This document shows positions 27,760 to 37,716 of a stretch of 64,000 bases of DNA, in pieces (within the stretch, counting starts at the first letter, position 1; each line of letters begins with the position of its first letter). The DNA is taken from positions 62,001 through 126,000 of the forward strand of contig JAGYIN010000004.1 of assembly GCA_018402665.1 (NCBI GenBank), in the 5' to 3' direction. This stretch comes from Schleiferiaceae bacterium. GTDB taxonomy: Bacteria > Bacteroidota > Bacteroidia > Flavobacteriales > Schleiferiaceae. The notes under the pieces were generated by a model. That model saw nothing but the letters and a program-made list of their open reading frames with translations. It was not told the origin of the DNA and ran no database searches. The position numbers and the translations under genes were made by a program.

Positions 27760-28875
27760 ATGGAAAACCTGCTTGTGCACGCTTTAGAATTGACCCATTT
27801 CAAGAACCACCGTGCTTCTTCATGGCAGTTTAATCCTAAGGTCAATATCATCTCAGGCAATAATGGGAACGGTAAAACCAACGTTTTAGATGCCTTGCAT
27901 TACCTCTCTTTAACGAAAAGCTATCTCAATACAAACGACAGTCAGAACATTACCCACGGTGAAAGCATGGCATTGCTCAAAGCAAAGTTGGCGCGCAAGG
28001 GGAGTGAGCACGTGCTTGATTTAGGTCTTAAGAAGGGCCAGAAAAAGAAAGTACGACTCGACGGTAAGGAGATTGATAGATTAGCCGATCATGTCGGTTA
28101 CATGCCCGTGGTCATGATTACACCTATGGATCGCGATTTGATCATTGATGCAGCTGAAACCCGGCGTAAATTGATGGATACGACGGTTTCACAAAACGAT
28201 AAACACTATTTGAACGCCTTAATGGCATACAATAGGGCGCTAACTCAACGCAATACTACCCTCAAGTATTTTGCTTCAAACCGCACCTATGATGGGGAGA
28301 TGATCGGTTTGTACAACGAGCAATTGGCCCACAATGCTTCCATTATATTTGAGGCGCGGAAGGCATTTGCTTCTGAGTTATTGCCGCTACTAACGCATTA
28401 TTATCAGTTGCTTTCTGGAGGCAAAGAAACTGTGGGCGTGCGCTACAAAAGTGCGCTTCACGAGTCTTCTATGACCCATCTTTTGACTGAAAATGAATCC
28501 AAAGACCGTATATTGCAGTATACTTCAAGCGGCACGCATCGCGATGATTTCGTTTTCCATTTGGGGGAGCACCCGATCAAGCGTGTGGGGTCTCAGGGGC
28601 AGCAGAAGAGTTTTTTGATCGCTTTAAAATTGGCCCAATTTGAGATTACCAAACGTCATCTAGGGATGCCGCCCTTACTATTGCTCGATGATATTTTCGA
28701 TAAATTAGATGAAGGACGGGTGGCCAATCTACTGAGCTTAGTGCATACCGAAGAGTTTGGTCAGATTTTCATTACCGATACGCACCCTGAGCGAATGCTT
28801 GAATTGAGTGAAAATCTTCAACTGAACCACAGCACCTTTGAAATAACTGATGATGGCGAAATACAAAGTCTCTAA
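27760..28875 (+). CDS. recF: DNA replication/repair protein RecF
   Basis: RecF is an SMC-like ATPase that helps load RecA at gaps together with RecO and RecR. The 371-residue protein has Walker A GNNGNGKTN (about residue 34), the ABC signature region VGSQGQQKSFLIALKLAQ, and Walker B LLLLDDIFDKLDE, all at the usual places. The ATG at 27760 (MENLLVHALELTHFKNH) is chosen over an in-frame TTG at 27739. It overlaps the DUF721 gene by 26 bases, a tight coupling common in this phylum. Confidence 0.96.
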   Translation: MENLLVHALELTHFKNHRASSWQFNPKVNIISGNNGNGKTNVLDALHYLSLTKSYLNTNDSQNITHGESMALLKAKLARKGSEHVLDLGLKKGQKKKVRLDGKEIDRLADHVGYMPVVMITPMDRDLIIDAAETRRKLMDTTVSQNDKHYLNALMAYNRALTQRNTTLKYFASNRTYDGEMIGLYNEQLAHNASIIFEARKAFASELLPLLTHYYQLLSGGKETVGVRYKSALHESSMTHLLTENESKDRILQYTSSGTHRDDFVFHLGEHPIKRVGSQGQQKSFLIALKLAQFEITKRHLGMPPLLLLDDIFDKLDEGRVANLLSLVHTEEFGQIFITDTHPERMLELSENLQLNHSTFEITDDGEIQSL

Positions 28876-29152
28876 CGAACAATCCATAGGCGAGGCATTA
28901 TCGCTCTGGCTGGACCGCTACCGTCTCCGTAGAGGTACGGATGAGACGCGCGTATTGCAAGCCTGGGATGAGTTGATGGGGCCTTCTATCGTGCGTCAAA
29001 CGACGAAGAAAAAAGTACAGAACCAAATTCTTTACGTTCAGTTGGAAAGCGCGGTTGTGCGCAAAGAACTGCTCATGGTGAAGTCCAAAATCGTGAGCAG
29101 TATGAACGAGCATCTAGGCCGTGAAGCCATTAAAGACGTACACCTGTATTAG
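28850..29152 (+). CDS. DUF721 (DciA-like) protein
   Basis: A 100-residue DUF721 protein with the family core [22 protein letters not shown] and [22 protein letters not shown]721/DciA proteins act in helicase loading or nucleic-acid binding near dnaA or recF. It overlaps the end of recF and ends four bases into the convergent trmD. Either of two adjacent ATGs (28850 or 28853) could start it. Confidence 0.88.
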   Translation: MMAKYKVSNEQSIGEALSLWLDRYRLRRGTDETRVLQAWDELMGPSIVRQTTKKKVQNQILYVQLESAVVRKELLMVKSKIVSSMNEHLGREAIKDVHLY

Positions 29153-29826
29153 TCGTCCAGTAAATCCGGACGACGCGCTTTAGTGCGTTGATACGCCTGT
29201 TCTTCTCGCCATAGATCGATGGCGTTTGTATTGCCACTGAGCAGTATTTCGGGGACTTTATGGCCACGAAAGTCTTCTGGCCTCGTATATACCGGAGGGG
29301 CCAACAAATTGTCTTGAAAACTATCCGTAAGCGCTGAAGTTTCGTCGTTAAGAACGCCAGGAAGCAGGCGGATGACGGCGTCTGAAATCACGGCTGCCGC
29401 AAGCTCACCACCACTTAAGACATAGTCGCCAATGCTGTATTCGTGCGTGATCCAGTGGTCGCGAACCCGCTGATCTATACCCTTGTAGTGGCCACAAATG
29501 ATGATCATATCGCCCAATAAACTCAGTGCATTCGCATCCTGTTGATTGAATCGCTTACCGTCGGGTGTCATGTACAGCACAGCATCGTAATTGCGTTCTC
29601 TCTGTAATGCCTCAATGCAATCTACCAGAGGCTCACATTGCATCACCATGCCAGCACCACCGCCGTATTGATAATCATCGACCTGTTGGTGTTTACCGGC
29701 GCCAAAATCACGCAGCTGGTGTACGTGAATTTCCGCAAGGCCTTTATCTTTCGCGCGCTTGAGAATGCTGTGTGCGAAGGGGCCTTCTAATAATTCCGGT
29801 AAAACAGTGATGATATCAATGCGCAC
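29149..29826 (-). CDS. trmD: tRNA (guanine-N1)-methyltransferase
   Basis: TrmD makes m1G37 in tRNAs that read CNN codons, preventing +1 frameshifting. SPOUT-fold motifs are present: [17 protein letters not shown] at the N-terminus, [15 protein letters not shown], the knot region [12 protein letters not shown], and [16 protein letters not shown]. The start is a GTG at 29826, one base after the oxygenase stop and preceded by AAAAAGAACTAAG. The longer frame to 29895 would run far into the oxygenase gene. Length from GTG is 225 residues, as usual. Confidence 0.95.
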   Translation of the reverse strand: MRIDIITVLPELLEGPFAHSILKRAKDKGLAEIHVHQLRDFGAGKHQQVDDYQYGGGAGMVMQCEPLVDCIEALQRERNYDAVLYMTPDGKRFNQQDANALSLLGDMIIICGHYKGIDQRVRDHWITHEYSIGDYVLSGGELAAAVISDAVIRLLPGVLNDETSALTDSFQDNLLAPPVYTRPEDFRGHKVPEILLSGNTNAIDLWREEQAYQRTKARRPDLLDD

Positions 29827-29827
29827 C

Positions 29828-30772
29828 TTAGTTCTTTTTAAGACCAATTTCGACCAAACGCTCGTCCAGATAAGCACCTGCAGTGATGTCGTCAAAAGCT
29901 TTTGGTCGAGCTTCGCTAATACACTGTGCTAAAGCATTCAATGGCATTTTTCCAACCGGATGTAAGAAGAAGGGGATGCTGTATCTAGGTTCGGACCATT
30001 TTTCTTTCGGGGGATTTACCACCCGGTGCGTAGTAGACTTCAAATAGCCGTTCGTCAAACGTTGAAGCATATCTCCGACATTCACGACTAAAGACCCGGG
30101 GATGGCCGTAATGCCGACCCATTGGCCTTGTTTGTTGAGCACTTCCAGACCCTCTGCACTGGCGCCCATAAGTAGTGTAATAAGATTAATATCTTCATGT
30201 TGTCCAGCCCGCACACTGTCGCCCGGGTCTGAAGTAATGGGAGGGTAATGAATGGCACGAATGATACTGTTTCCGCCTTTCACCCAAGGTTCAAAATAAT
30301 TTGCATCCAGTTCTAAATACGTTGCAATTGCGCTGAGTAACTCCATTCCTATACGCTCCAATTGCTGGTAGGCATTTACAAAAGTGGGGGCGAGTTCAGG
30401 ACGTTCGTTCACTGATATATTATCGTGGTATTCCGGGCCGTTGTATGCCGGTACTGGCTGGCCTACTTGCCAAAATTCTTTGAGATCTGCTGCTTCAATC
30501 CCTTTTGCATGTTCTCTCCCAAAACTGGTATAGCCGCGTTGACCGGCCAATTTTTCGAGCTCATACTTTTTTTTCGTTTCCGTATCTAATGCAAAAAATG
30601 CAGCCACTTCATCGTACAATTGGGATTGCATCGCATCGCTAAAACCATGATTCTTAATGGTTACGAATCCGATATCGGTGTAGGCTTTTCCTAAATCTGC
30701 GGCAAAAGCCTTTTTTTCGGCAGTTGATCCGCTGGTCCAATGGGATAAATCTAAATTTGGAATGAGTGACAT
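29828..30772 (-). CDS. isopenicillin N synthase family 2-oxoglutarate/Fe(II) dioxygenase
   Basis: A 314-residue non-haem iron oxygenase. The N-terminal DIOX_N part has [20 protein letters not shown]. The core has iron ligands in [12 protein letters not shown] (HxD) and [10 protein letters not shown] (distal histidine), and the 2-oxoglutarate arginine in EPRYSIPFF (RxS). Substrate unknown; relatives include oxygenases of amino-acid or secondary metabolism. The start is ATG at 30772 ([12 protein letters not shown]); the longer frame is rejected because it crosses the promoter region. It lies one base upstream of trmD. Confidence 0.88.
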   Translation of the reverse strand: MSLIPNLDLSHWTSGSTAEKKAFAADLGKAYTDIGFVTIKNHGFSDAMQSQLYDEVAAFFALDTETKKKYELEKLAGQRGYTSFGREHAKGIEAADLKEFWQVGQPVPAYNGPEYHDNISVNERPELAPTFVNAYQQLERIGMELLSAIATYLELDANYFEPWVKGGNSIIRAIHYPPITSDPGDSVRAGQHEDINLITLLMGASAEGLEVLNKQGQWVGITAIPGSLVVNVGDMLQRLTNGYLKSTTHRVVNPPKEKWSEPRYSIPFFLHPVGKMPLNALAQCISEARPKAFDDITAGAYLDERLVEIGLKKN

Positions 30773-30798
30773 ACGGTCTGTAGATAGGTTATATCTAA

Positions 30799-30806
30799 CA
30801 AAAATA
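30799..30806 (-). promoter_or_regulatory. Bacteroidota -7 promoter box (TATTTTTG) for the oxygenase-trmD unit
   Basis: On the minus strand this reads TATTTTTG, ending 26 bases before the oxygenase ATG at 30772. It sits in the 67-base gap between this gene and the divergent E1 gene. Confidence 0.4.
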
Positions 30807-30839
30807 ACTACCTTTTCGCAGTCGTTCGAATGGAACTTA

Positions 30840-32813
30840 ATGACAGCCACAGAAGTTATGAACCACCCTTTACCGCCTGAACTCCTTCAGGATTTCCTGC
30901 AAACCCGCGCCATTGAAGAGAAAATGCTCATTTACCTGCGTCAAGGTAAGATCTCAAAATGGTTCAGTTCCTTTGGACAAGAGGCCATTTCAGTAGCCGC
31001 TGTACATGCCTTAAAAACGGATGAATACATCTGTACGATGCACCGAAATCTGGGTGTTTTTGTCGCGCGTGAGGTACCGTTAATGCGCTTATTCGCGCAG
31101 TTTCAAGGGAAACCTGAAGGTTTTACAAAGGGTCGTGATCGCAGCTTTCATTTTGGGAGTCAATCGCACCATATCGTTGGTATGATTTCCCATTTAGGCG
31201 CCCAATTGGGATTGGCTTGTGGTTTGGCCTTGCGCGAGCAGCAGTTGGGTACAGGTAAGTGCGTGGTTGCCTTCACAGGTGACGGTTCAACATCACAGGG
31301 GGATTTTCATGAAGCACTCAATGTTGCTGCCGTTTGGTCCCTTCCAGTAGTTTTTATTGTGGAGCGCAATTACTGGGGATTGAGCACGCCCGAAGAAGAA
31401 CAATTTAAATTTAAAAGCTTCGTAGATAAAGGACCTGCCTATGGCATGGAAGCCCGAAGATTCGACGGTAATAATTTGGCGGAATGCTATACTGAATTGA
31501 CCCGTGCAGCAGACTATGCACGACGGGAGGGCAAGCCGATTTTGTTAGAAGCAAACACATTTAGAATACGAGGACACGAGGAAGCGAGTGGAACGAAGTA
31601 TTACCCGGAAGGCATGATAGACACAGCGATGTCTGACGAGCCGATGGTGAAAATTCTTCACGAACCGGATCGTTATGCCACCGACGAAAAGTCCTTGCAA
31701 CTAGAAATGGAAAAAGCTAAATCCCGGGTGGATGAGGCTTTTCATGCAGCATTGGCCTTAGATGGACCGATCTATGATGCGGAGGAAAGTACGCGTGATT
31801 TATTCGCGCAGGTGCCTGCGCTTCCTGAAAGCGCGAGCGGAAGCTCGCGCGAGATGCGGCTCATTGATGCGGTACATGATGGATTAAAAGAAAGTTTAGC
31901 CCTGTGGCCGGATTTGATTTATATGGGACAGGACATTGGTCCATACGGCGGGGTTTTTAAAGCGACTGAAGGCTTAGCGGAATTATTTGGTCCAAATAGA
32001 GTGCGAAACACTCCGCTTTGCGAGAGCGCCATTGTGGGTGCCTCTTTAGGATGGAGTATTGCAGGTGGTAAAGCCATGATGGAGATGCAGTTTTCGGATT
32101 TTGTCACCACCGGATTTAATCAGATTGTCAATAACCTGGCGAAATTACATTGGCGTTGGGGACAATCCGTAGATGTTGTGATACGAATGCCTACAGGGGC
32201 TGGCGTTGCAGCGGGTCCATTCCATTCCCAAAGCACAGAGGCTTGGTTTACCCACGTTCCTGGTTTGAAAGTCGTTTACCCGGCTTTTCCCGCCGAGGCG
32301 AAAGCGTTATTGATGTCCAGTTTCAATGAGCCTAATCCTGTCTTATTTTTCGAACACAAGGCCATGTACCGAACTGTTCGAGAGGAAGTTCAAGAGGGCG
32401 CACAATTCATGGAACTGGGTAAGGCAGATGTCGTCCGTTCCGGAACAGCGGTAACTGTAGTTACGTATGGAATGGGCGTTCATTGGACACTGGATTTGAT
32501 CGACGAAGAACGTTTAATGGGCCAATTAGAATTGATCAACCTTCGCACCTTAGTTCCCCTAGATTTCAACGCCATACGCGCCAGTGTAGCGCGTACAGGT
32601 AAAGTTATTGTGCTGCAAGAAGATGTTGCCGTGGGCGGCTACGCTGAGCACATCGCATCGCGCATTGCCCAGGAGTGTTGGGAAGCATTGGACGGTCCCG
32701 TGATTATGGTAAGTTCGGATGCTACTCCAGTGCCTTTTCATGCCGCGCTAGAGGAGGGATTCTTGGCGAAGTCGAAGTTGAAAGAAGCCGTTCAAAAATT
32801 ACTGAAGTATTAA
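30840..32813 (+). CDS. 2-oxoacid dehydrogenase E1 component, fused alpha and beta subunits (branched-chain type)
   Basis: A 657-residue thiamine-diphosphate enzyme, the decarboxylating part of a 2-oxoacid (probably 2-oxoisovalerate) dehydrogenase complex. The alpha half (to about residue 310) has SSFGQEAISVAAVHAL and the TPP/magnesium motif FTGDGSTSQGDFHEALN. The beta half (from about 340) has GQDIGPYGGVFKATEGL, NTPLCESAIVGASLGW and EMQFSDFVTTGFNQI. Alpha/beta fusion is common in Bacteroidota. The ATG at 30840 (MTATEVMNHPLPP) gives the family N-terminus. No E2 or E3 gene is adjacent. Confidence 0.93.
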   Translation: MTATEVMNHPLPPELLQDFLQTRAIEEKMLIYLRQGKISKWFSSFGQEAISVAAVHALKTDEYICTMHRNLGVFVAREVPLMRLFAQFQGKPEGFTKGRDRSFHFGSQSHHIVGMISHLGAQLGLACGLALREQQLGTGKCVVAFTGDGSTSQGDFHEALNVAAVWSLPVVFIVERNYWGLSTPEEEQFKFKSFVDKGPAYGMEARRFDGNNLAECYTELTRAADYARREGKPILLEANTFRIRGHEEASGTKYYPEGMIDTAMSDEPMVKILHEPDRYATDEKSLQLEMEKAKSRVDEAFHAALALDGPIYDAEESTRDLFAQVPALPESASGSSREMRLIDAVHDGLKESLALWPDLIYMGQDIGPYGGVFKATEGLAELFGPNRVRNTPLCESAIVGASLGWSIAGGKAMMEMQFSDFVTTGFNQIVNNLAKLHWRWGQSVDVVIRMPTGAGVAAGPFHSQSTEAWFTHVPGLKVVYPAFPAEAKALLMSSFNEPNPVLFFEHKAMYRTVREEVQEGAQFMELGKADVVRSGTAVTVVTYGMGVHWTLDLIDEERLMGQLELINLRTLVPLDFNAIRASVARTGKVIVLQEDVAVGGYAEHIASRIAQECWEALDGPVIMVSSDATPVPFHAALEEGFLAKSKLKEAVQKLLKY

Positions 32814-32865
32814 AAAAGTTACTGTGGGTATAAGCACATCGCGCGGACGCCGCATGGGGCTATAA

Positions 32866-32904
32866 AAAAACCCCCCCCGAGGCGCTAGCCTCGGGGGTGT
32901 TTTG
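32866..32904. terminator. strong bidirectional terminator
   Basis: CCCCCGAGGC (32874-32883) pairs perfectly with GCCTCGGGGG (32888-32897) around GCTA, with seven A on the left and TGTTTT on the right. It lies between the convergent E1 gene and the T9SS sialidase-like gene. Confidence 0.9.
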
Positions 32905-32923
32905 CTCTTGAGAAAAATCGTGC

Positions 32924-34831
32924 TTATTCCACAATCAATTTCTTCGTGATTTTACTTCCTGCGCTCTCAATAGTATAGAAGTATACACCAGCAGCGTAGT
33001 TTGTTACGTCGATCGTTTGAATGTGACGTCCAGCGTCAAGACGACCGAAGTCTTTCATTTCTACAAGACGGCCAGTCATGTCCATTACAACCATGTTGTA
33101 ATTTGCAGCTTCTACGGATTCGATAGCCACTTTTGTGATGCCCGAAGCAGGGTTAGGGAAGTTTTGACTTACAGCGAAATTATTGCGCTCGAGCTCTTCC
33201 AAACCGATATTGTTCGGGTAAGGCTGACCTAGGTAGTAGAAGTCGATGGAGTTCAGAACGCTGAACGAACCGAAATCTTCGATAGGAGAATAAGTCATGT
33301 GCAACTGGTGTGTTCCGTCGCCATTGTCAAATGCCCAATCGGCTACGTTACCCCAAGTTGCATCTCCAAAAGTACCCATAACAGTTTGTGGGCCTTCTAG
33401 AGAGTCTCCGATAACATTGTATCCTTGACATCTCCAATCCGGGAATTGGTTATCCGTTGTGCCACTTGCGTATGCTGTATCCGTTTCAAACCAAGAAAAG
33501 AACATCATGTCTCTATCGGCATTCATTGAAATGTATGGACGGTTTGCTTCTGGTACAGGACCATTGGTTGGATCGAAGTCGAAGGAGAAGGTAAATACTT
33601 GACTTACCACGTTGCATTCCCATGATAGACCACCATCAGTAGTGAATATGTCAACGAGTAGGTTGACGCCAGGGAAGTAGTTGAAGTCGCCTGCAGCAGA
33701 GCCGCCCGATGGGGTTGTCCCTGTTCCTGGGAATACGTGAACGAACAGGTGTGGGTTACCGTTTGCATCTACAGCCAAATCGTGACCGCGTGTAGATGAG
33801 GTTAAGTGACCAATGCTCCATGTACCGCCTGTGATTTGGTCGAAAATGGTAACTAAGCTATCGCCGGTTCCGTTATCAACTAATAGATCAAGATTTGGTC
33901 CCATGATTGCACTCCAAGAAGAACCACCGTTGGTAGTCTTAATGAGATAAGGGTGAATGACTTTACCAGGGGCAAGGGTGCTGTCGTAAGCTTCGATACT
34001 TACATAACCGGTTGTACCGTTGGCTGCGAAGAAGATTTTTCCGTCTCCGTAGATTTTTCCGTTTGCAGCTTCATTGGTAACAGGTATGTACGCTTTGTGC
34101 TCCGTGTAAGTCATTGAATCTGTCGTCCAGTCCATGGTTCCTTTCCAGATGATCGCAGTGTCGGTATATTCCTCAACATCGTAATCTGGATGGTCAAAGC
34201 TCAATCCCCAGAAAGTACCGCCGTCCACATAGGAATTCTCCAACGTCAAATGACCGCCCGTTGTATCCACTGTGGTATTTGTGGTTGTGTTGTCCATTTT
34301 GTGGGTACCCATTAACGCACCACCCCAAGATGCTGCGTTGGTTCCAGCAAGGGTAGGTGCCCAAACTGAAATACTTGCATTCAATGGATTCGTATTTCCT
34401 GTTTCGTTAAGAATACCGATATGTGGATAACGGGCAAAACCTGGATACGCATTTCCACTTAAGTTTGGGTTGTAAACAGGGCCAGCATTAGAGGTCCAAG
34501 TCGAACCACCGTTGGTACTGTAGTCAAAACGTAAACTTCCTGAGCTGTTATCACCGTTGCTCGAATAATCCGAACGATGGATGAAGGCAATCGTATTTAA
34601 ATCTTCGTCGGCCCATATGTTGGTTTTGGGACCAAAGCCGGCGCCATAGACGTTGGGTGCAGTACCAATTGCCACTGCGGTACTCTGCTTGTTTGCAGAA
34701 TTTTTGTAAGGAATGCCGTCTGCATGGGTTGGCGTAAACATTTCTGAGCTACGTCCTAGGTCAGCACGCACTTCTTGTGCAGTAGCTCCAATGACACTAA
34801 GACCAGCAAAAGCGAGTAATAATTTCTTCAT
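32924..34831 (-). CDS. T9SS-sorted secreted protein with sialidase-like Asp-box repeats
   Basis: A 635-residue exported protein. The signal peptide is MKKLLLAFAGLSVIGATAQ. The body has Asp-box-like motifs (YSTNGGSTWTS, KTTNGGSSWSA, FTTDGGLSWEC) typical of sialidase/BNR beta-propellers, without obvious catalytic residues that I can assign. The C-terminus (about residues 555-635) is a T9SS type A sorting domain, starting near VSQNFPNPASGITKV and ending YFYTIESAGSKITKKLIVE. The start at 34831 is the signal peptide ATG. It probably acts on the cell surface or in the medium. Confidence 0.85.
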   Translation of the reverse strand: MKKLLLAFAGLSVIGATAQEVRADLGRSSEMFTPTHADGIPYKNSANKQSTAVAIGTAPNVYGAGFGPKTNIWADEDLNTIAFIHRSDYSSNGDNSSGSLRFDYSTNGGSTWTSNAGPVYNPNLSGNAYPGFARYPHIGILNETGNTNPLNASISVWAPTLAGTNAASWGGALMGTHKMDNTTTNTTVDTTGGHLTLENSYVDGGTFWGLSFDHPDYDVEEYTDTAIIWKGTMDWTTDSMTYTEHKAYIPVTNEAANGKIYGDGKIFFAANGTTGYVSIEAYDSTLAPGKVIHPYLIKTTNGGSSWSAIMGPNLDLLVDNGTGDSLVTIFDQITGGTWSIGHLTSSTRGHDLAVDANGNPHLFVHVFPGTGTTPSGGSAAGDFNYFPGVNLLVDIFTTDGGLSWECNVVSQVFTFSFDFDPTNGPVPEANRPYISMNADRDMMFFSWFETDTAYASGTTDNQFPDWRCQGYNVIGDSLEGPQTVMGTFGDATWGNVADWAFDNGDGTHQLHMTYSPIEDFGSFSVLNSIDFYYLGQPYPNNIGLEELERNNFAVSQNFPNPASGITKVAIESVEAANYNMVVMDMTGRLVEMKDFGRLDAGRHIQTIDVTNYAAGVYFYTIESAGSKITKKLIVE

Positions 34832-34888
34832 AAAACGTGTTTTTTGTGGTGTGATAAATATAATAGGAAATCTCCTAAACACTCGATG

Positions 34889-35935
34889 TTAAGCGAAGAG
34901 AAGTGATGAATATAGTGATGAAAGCGTATTTGCAATACTTGTTGGGCGGAGTTTTTCAAAATTTGCTGCTTTTGGTGGGGGTAAATCGGCCAACTTCAAA
35001 AGTGCCATTTTGAGGTCTTCAGTGGATTCAACGGCCAAACAACCTTCATCATAATGAGGCGCACCGCCAAAGCTTTTTTTTGCAATGGCCCATAAACCTG
35101 CTTGACGCGCTTCAAAAACTGTGATACCAAAGGTTTCATAGGCGCTAAAAAGCACTAATGCGTGGTGTTGCGGTAAGTGTTGGAGGATTTCTGCATTGGA
35201 TTTTCGTCCATGAAAAAACATGTTCGAGCCCGGCTTTATGAGTTCTATGAGCCTCGATTCGTCCGGTCCTCCTCCGTAAAAATGGAGTTCAAATTGCATT
35301 TGCGGTAATTCGGAAAAGACTTCGATGATCGTATCCTGCTGTTTAATCGAAAAAACAATATCCGCGACCACACAAATACTCGTAGAAGGCCGTTTTTCAG
35401 CAAGTTGATAGTCGCAATGCGTCACAATATTGGGGACAACGTGCAAATTTGCGCGTGGCGCAAACGACTGAATGCCAGTTGCGAGTGCCGGACTTACAGG
35501 CAGCACCATGTGACAATTATTAAGATACCAGCGTGCTAGAAATTTACGCCAGCCGTTCAGGGTATAAGGTGATTGTGGTAAAAATCCCGACCAATGCTCG
35601 GAATGTACAGTTGTCAGTCCTGCACGTTTTGCAAACCAGAGTAGCGGTACTAAATCTGGGGCATAGCAGTGAAAATGAATAATATCGGGCTGTACGGCCT
35701 TTACTTTTGCAAAATAGGCGCCCCATTTTGCAGCGGTGCTCATGTTTTTACTTCCATATAACGTGCTGGCGCCACTGATTTCAGGCGGATCAGAGTGGTT
35801 TAAGAAGCCTAAAACTGCGGCTTTTGAATCCACAGCGTGAATGTGCTTTCGAACGAAAACGCCATTTTGAGGATCTGCAGAATGCGGGTACCATTTGACA
35901 ATATGTAGAATTCGAGGTGTTTTCACTTGCGCCAA
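34889..35935 (-). CDS. glycosyltransferase family 4 protein
   Basis: A 348-residue GT-B fold glycosyltransferase. The N-terminal acceptor domain opens HIVKWYPHSADPQNGVFVRKH. The C-terminal donor domain has FELHFYGGGPDESRL, SNMFFHGRKSNAEIL, and the ALVLFSAYETFGITVFEARQAGL segment with the conserved ETFG-x4-E (E-x7-E-like) signature of GT4 enzymes. It probably transfers a sugar to a surface glycan or lipid; substrate unknown. It is a lone gene between the T9SS protein and the divergent symporter. Confidence 0.87.
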   Translation of the reverse strand: MAQVKTPRILHIVKWYPHSADPQNGVFVRKHIHAVDSKAAVLGFLNHSDPPEISGASTLYGSKNMSTAAKWGAYFAKVKAVQPDIIHFHCYAPDLVPLLWFAKRAGLTTVHSEHWSGFLPQSPYTLNGWRKFLARWYLNNCHMVLPVSPALATGIQSFAPRANLHVVPNIVTHCDYQLAEKRPSTSICVVADIVFSIKQQDTIIEVFSELPQMQFELHFYGGGPDESRLIELIKPGSNMFFHGRKSNAEILQHLPQHHALVLFSAYETFGITVFEARQAGLWAIAKKSFGGAPHYDEGCLAVESTEDLKMALLKLADLPPPKAANFEKLRPTSIANTLSSLYSSLLFA

Positions 35936-36048
35936 GTTACGCCATAAGTCAAAATCAAATGAATGTGGAGGTGGGGATTAGAATATTTTGTGAATAATTG
36001 TCCTTTGTACACTAAATTGGTCAAATCGAATACTAAACTCGCTGAAAC

Positions 36049-37656
36049 ATGTTGAACGGAACGGATTACATCGTTGTAGGATTCTACTTTGTCCTGGTAT
36101 TTATAATTGCCTTTTATAGTGGTTCTAAAAAGAGTGAAAACGGTGAGGCGGCAGATTATTTTTTAGGCGGTCGAAACCTGGGTTGGTTTGTCATTGGCGC
36201 TTCATTATTTGCTTCAAATATAGGCTCTGAACACCTCGTTGGACTGGCGGGACAGGGTGCTGCTGGGGAATTGGTCGCGGGCCAATTTGAATTGTTGGCA
36301 TCACTTATTCTTATCCTCTTAGGATGGGTTTTCGTTCCCTTTTATTTGCGCTCTGGCGTGTTTACGATGCCCGAGTTTTTGGAAAAACGCTACGACGGAT
36401 GGGCACGAACGTACCTTTCTTATGTGAGTATCGTAGCCTATGTGTTGACGAAAATTTCGGTGACTATTTTCGCAGGTGCAATCGTCTTCACGGCATTACT
36501 GGGTATCAATTTCTGGACCGGTGCAATTGTCATCGTAGTCGCCACGGGTATTTATACCATTTTTGGAGGTTTTAAAGCAGTAGTCTACACGGATTTGATG
36601 CAGATGTTTGTTCTCGTCGGAGGTTCCATTGTGTTGACCGTTTTCGGTTTAAAAGAATTGGGGGGTGTAGAAGAATTGGTTGCGAATACCACGCCCGAGC
36701 ACTGGAGTTTATGGCGACCAGCGAGCGATACAAACTATCCGTGGACGGGAATCCTCTTCGGTGCACCAATTCTAGGTGTATGGTATTGGTGTACGGACCA
36801 ATTCATAGTTCAGCGCGTCCTTGCCGCAAAAGATATAGATACCGCTCGAAAAGGGGCACTTTTTGGTGGTTACATGAAATTATTGCCCATTTTCATTTTC
36901 ATGCTTCCCGGTGTCATCGCCTATGCCTTGGCACAAAAAAATCCTGAACTGCTCACTTTTGTTGTCGACGGCGAAACGCAATACGATGCAGCTTTGCCTT
37001 TAATGGTAAAAACAGTACTGCCTGCTGGACTTCGCGGTTTAGTCGTTGCCGGTTTATTGGCGGCATTAATGTCCTCTTTAAGCTCTGTATTCAATAGCTG
37101 TTCTACACTCATTACCTTCGATGTCTATAAAAAATACCGTCCTCAAGCGACTGATAAGGAATTGGTGAATGCAGGGCGTATCTCTACGGTAATTCTCGTA
37201 GCTCTTGGTATCGGCTGGATCCCATTAATGCAAGCCATTCAAGGGGGATTATTCCAGCAACTCCAGTCTATTCAAGCGTATATTTCACCGCCAATAGCCG
37301 CCGCTTTCCTATTGGGTATATTCTTTAAAAAGATCAATGCCGCCGGTGCCAAATGGGCATTACTTTCGGGCGCCGTATTAGGCGTGGGCCGACTCACCTT
37401 AGAGGTGGCAGGTGGGGAATATACCGGCTTTATTGGCTGGATGGTACACATGAATTTTCTTCACTACGCCTTGTTGCTCTTTGCGATTTGTTCGATCATT
37501 CTCGTTGGCGTGAGTCTTTTACGACCTGATGCAGAAAGCTATGACGATGAAACGTTGGTCTGGAGCAAGGAGAATATTGTTCCAATGAGCAGTACCACAA
37601 GGGCTTTGACCTTTCTTTTAGTCTTATGTGTGGTGACCTTGTGGGTGGTCTTTTAA
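36049..37656 (+). CDS. sodium:solute symporter (SSS family, SGLT-like)
   Basis: A 535-residue membrane protein with about 13-14 helices. Family features include YFLGGRNLGWFVIGASLFASNIGSEHLVGLAGQGAA (helix 1-2 sodium-site region), GVFTMPEFLEKRYD, and YWCTDQFIVQRVLAAKD, which matches the sugar-transporting branch (QRVL-AAK). A further helix carries SSLSSVFNSCSTLITFDVY, the conserved serine-rich segment. It likely imports a sugar or related solute with sodium. It stands alone, so the substrate is not fixed by context. Confidence 0.9.
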   Translation: MLNGTDYIVVGFYFVLVFIIAFYSGSKKSENGEAADYFLGGRNLGWFVIGASLFASNIGSEHLVGLAGQGAAGELVAGQFELLASLILILLGWVFVPFYLRSGVFTMPEFLEKRYDGWARTYLSYVSIVAYVLTKISVTIFAGAIVFTALLGINFWTGAIVIVVATGIYTIFGGFKAVVYTDLMQMFVLVGGSIVLTVFGLKELGGVEELVANTTPEHWSLWRPASDTNYPWTGILFGAPILGVWYWCTDQFIVQRVLAAKDIDTARKGALFGGYMKLLPIFIFMLPGVIAYALAQKNPELLTFVVDGETQYDAALPLMVKTVLPAGLRGLVVAGLLAALMSSLSSVFNSCSTLITFDVYKKYRPQATDKELVNAGRISTVILVALGIGWIPLMQAIQGGLFQQLQSIQAYISPPIAAAFLLGIFFKKINAAGAKWALLSGAVLGVGRLTLEVAGGEYTGFIGWMVHMNFLHYALLLFAICSIILVGVSLLRPDAESYDDETLVWSKENIVPMSSTTRALTFLLVLCVVTLWVVF

Positions 37657-37671
37657 AAAAGTAAATATTGG

Positions 37672-37703
37672 TTGCACATATTCTCAGTTTCCGATTATAT
37701 TTG
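37672..37703 (+). promoter_or_regulatory. Bacteroidota promoter for tRNA-His (TTG-N21-TATATTTG)
   Basis: TTG at 37672-37674 and TATATTTG at 37696-37703 are separated by 21 bases, fitting the -33/-7 arrangement of the Bacteroidota housekeeping sigma factor. The tRNA starts 13 bases downstream. Confidence 0.7.
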
Positions 37704-37716
37704 CGGCCCTTAACAT

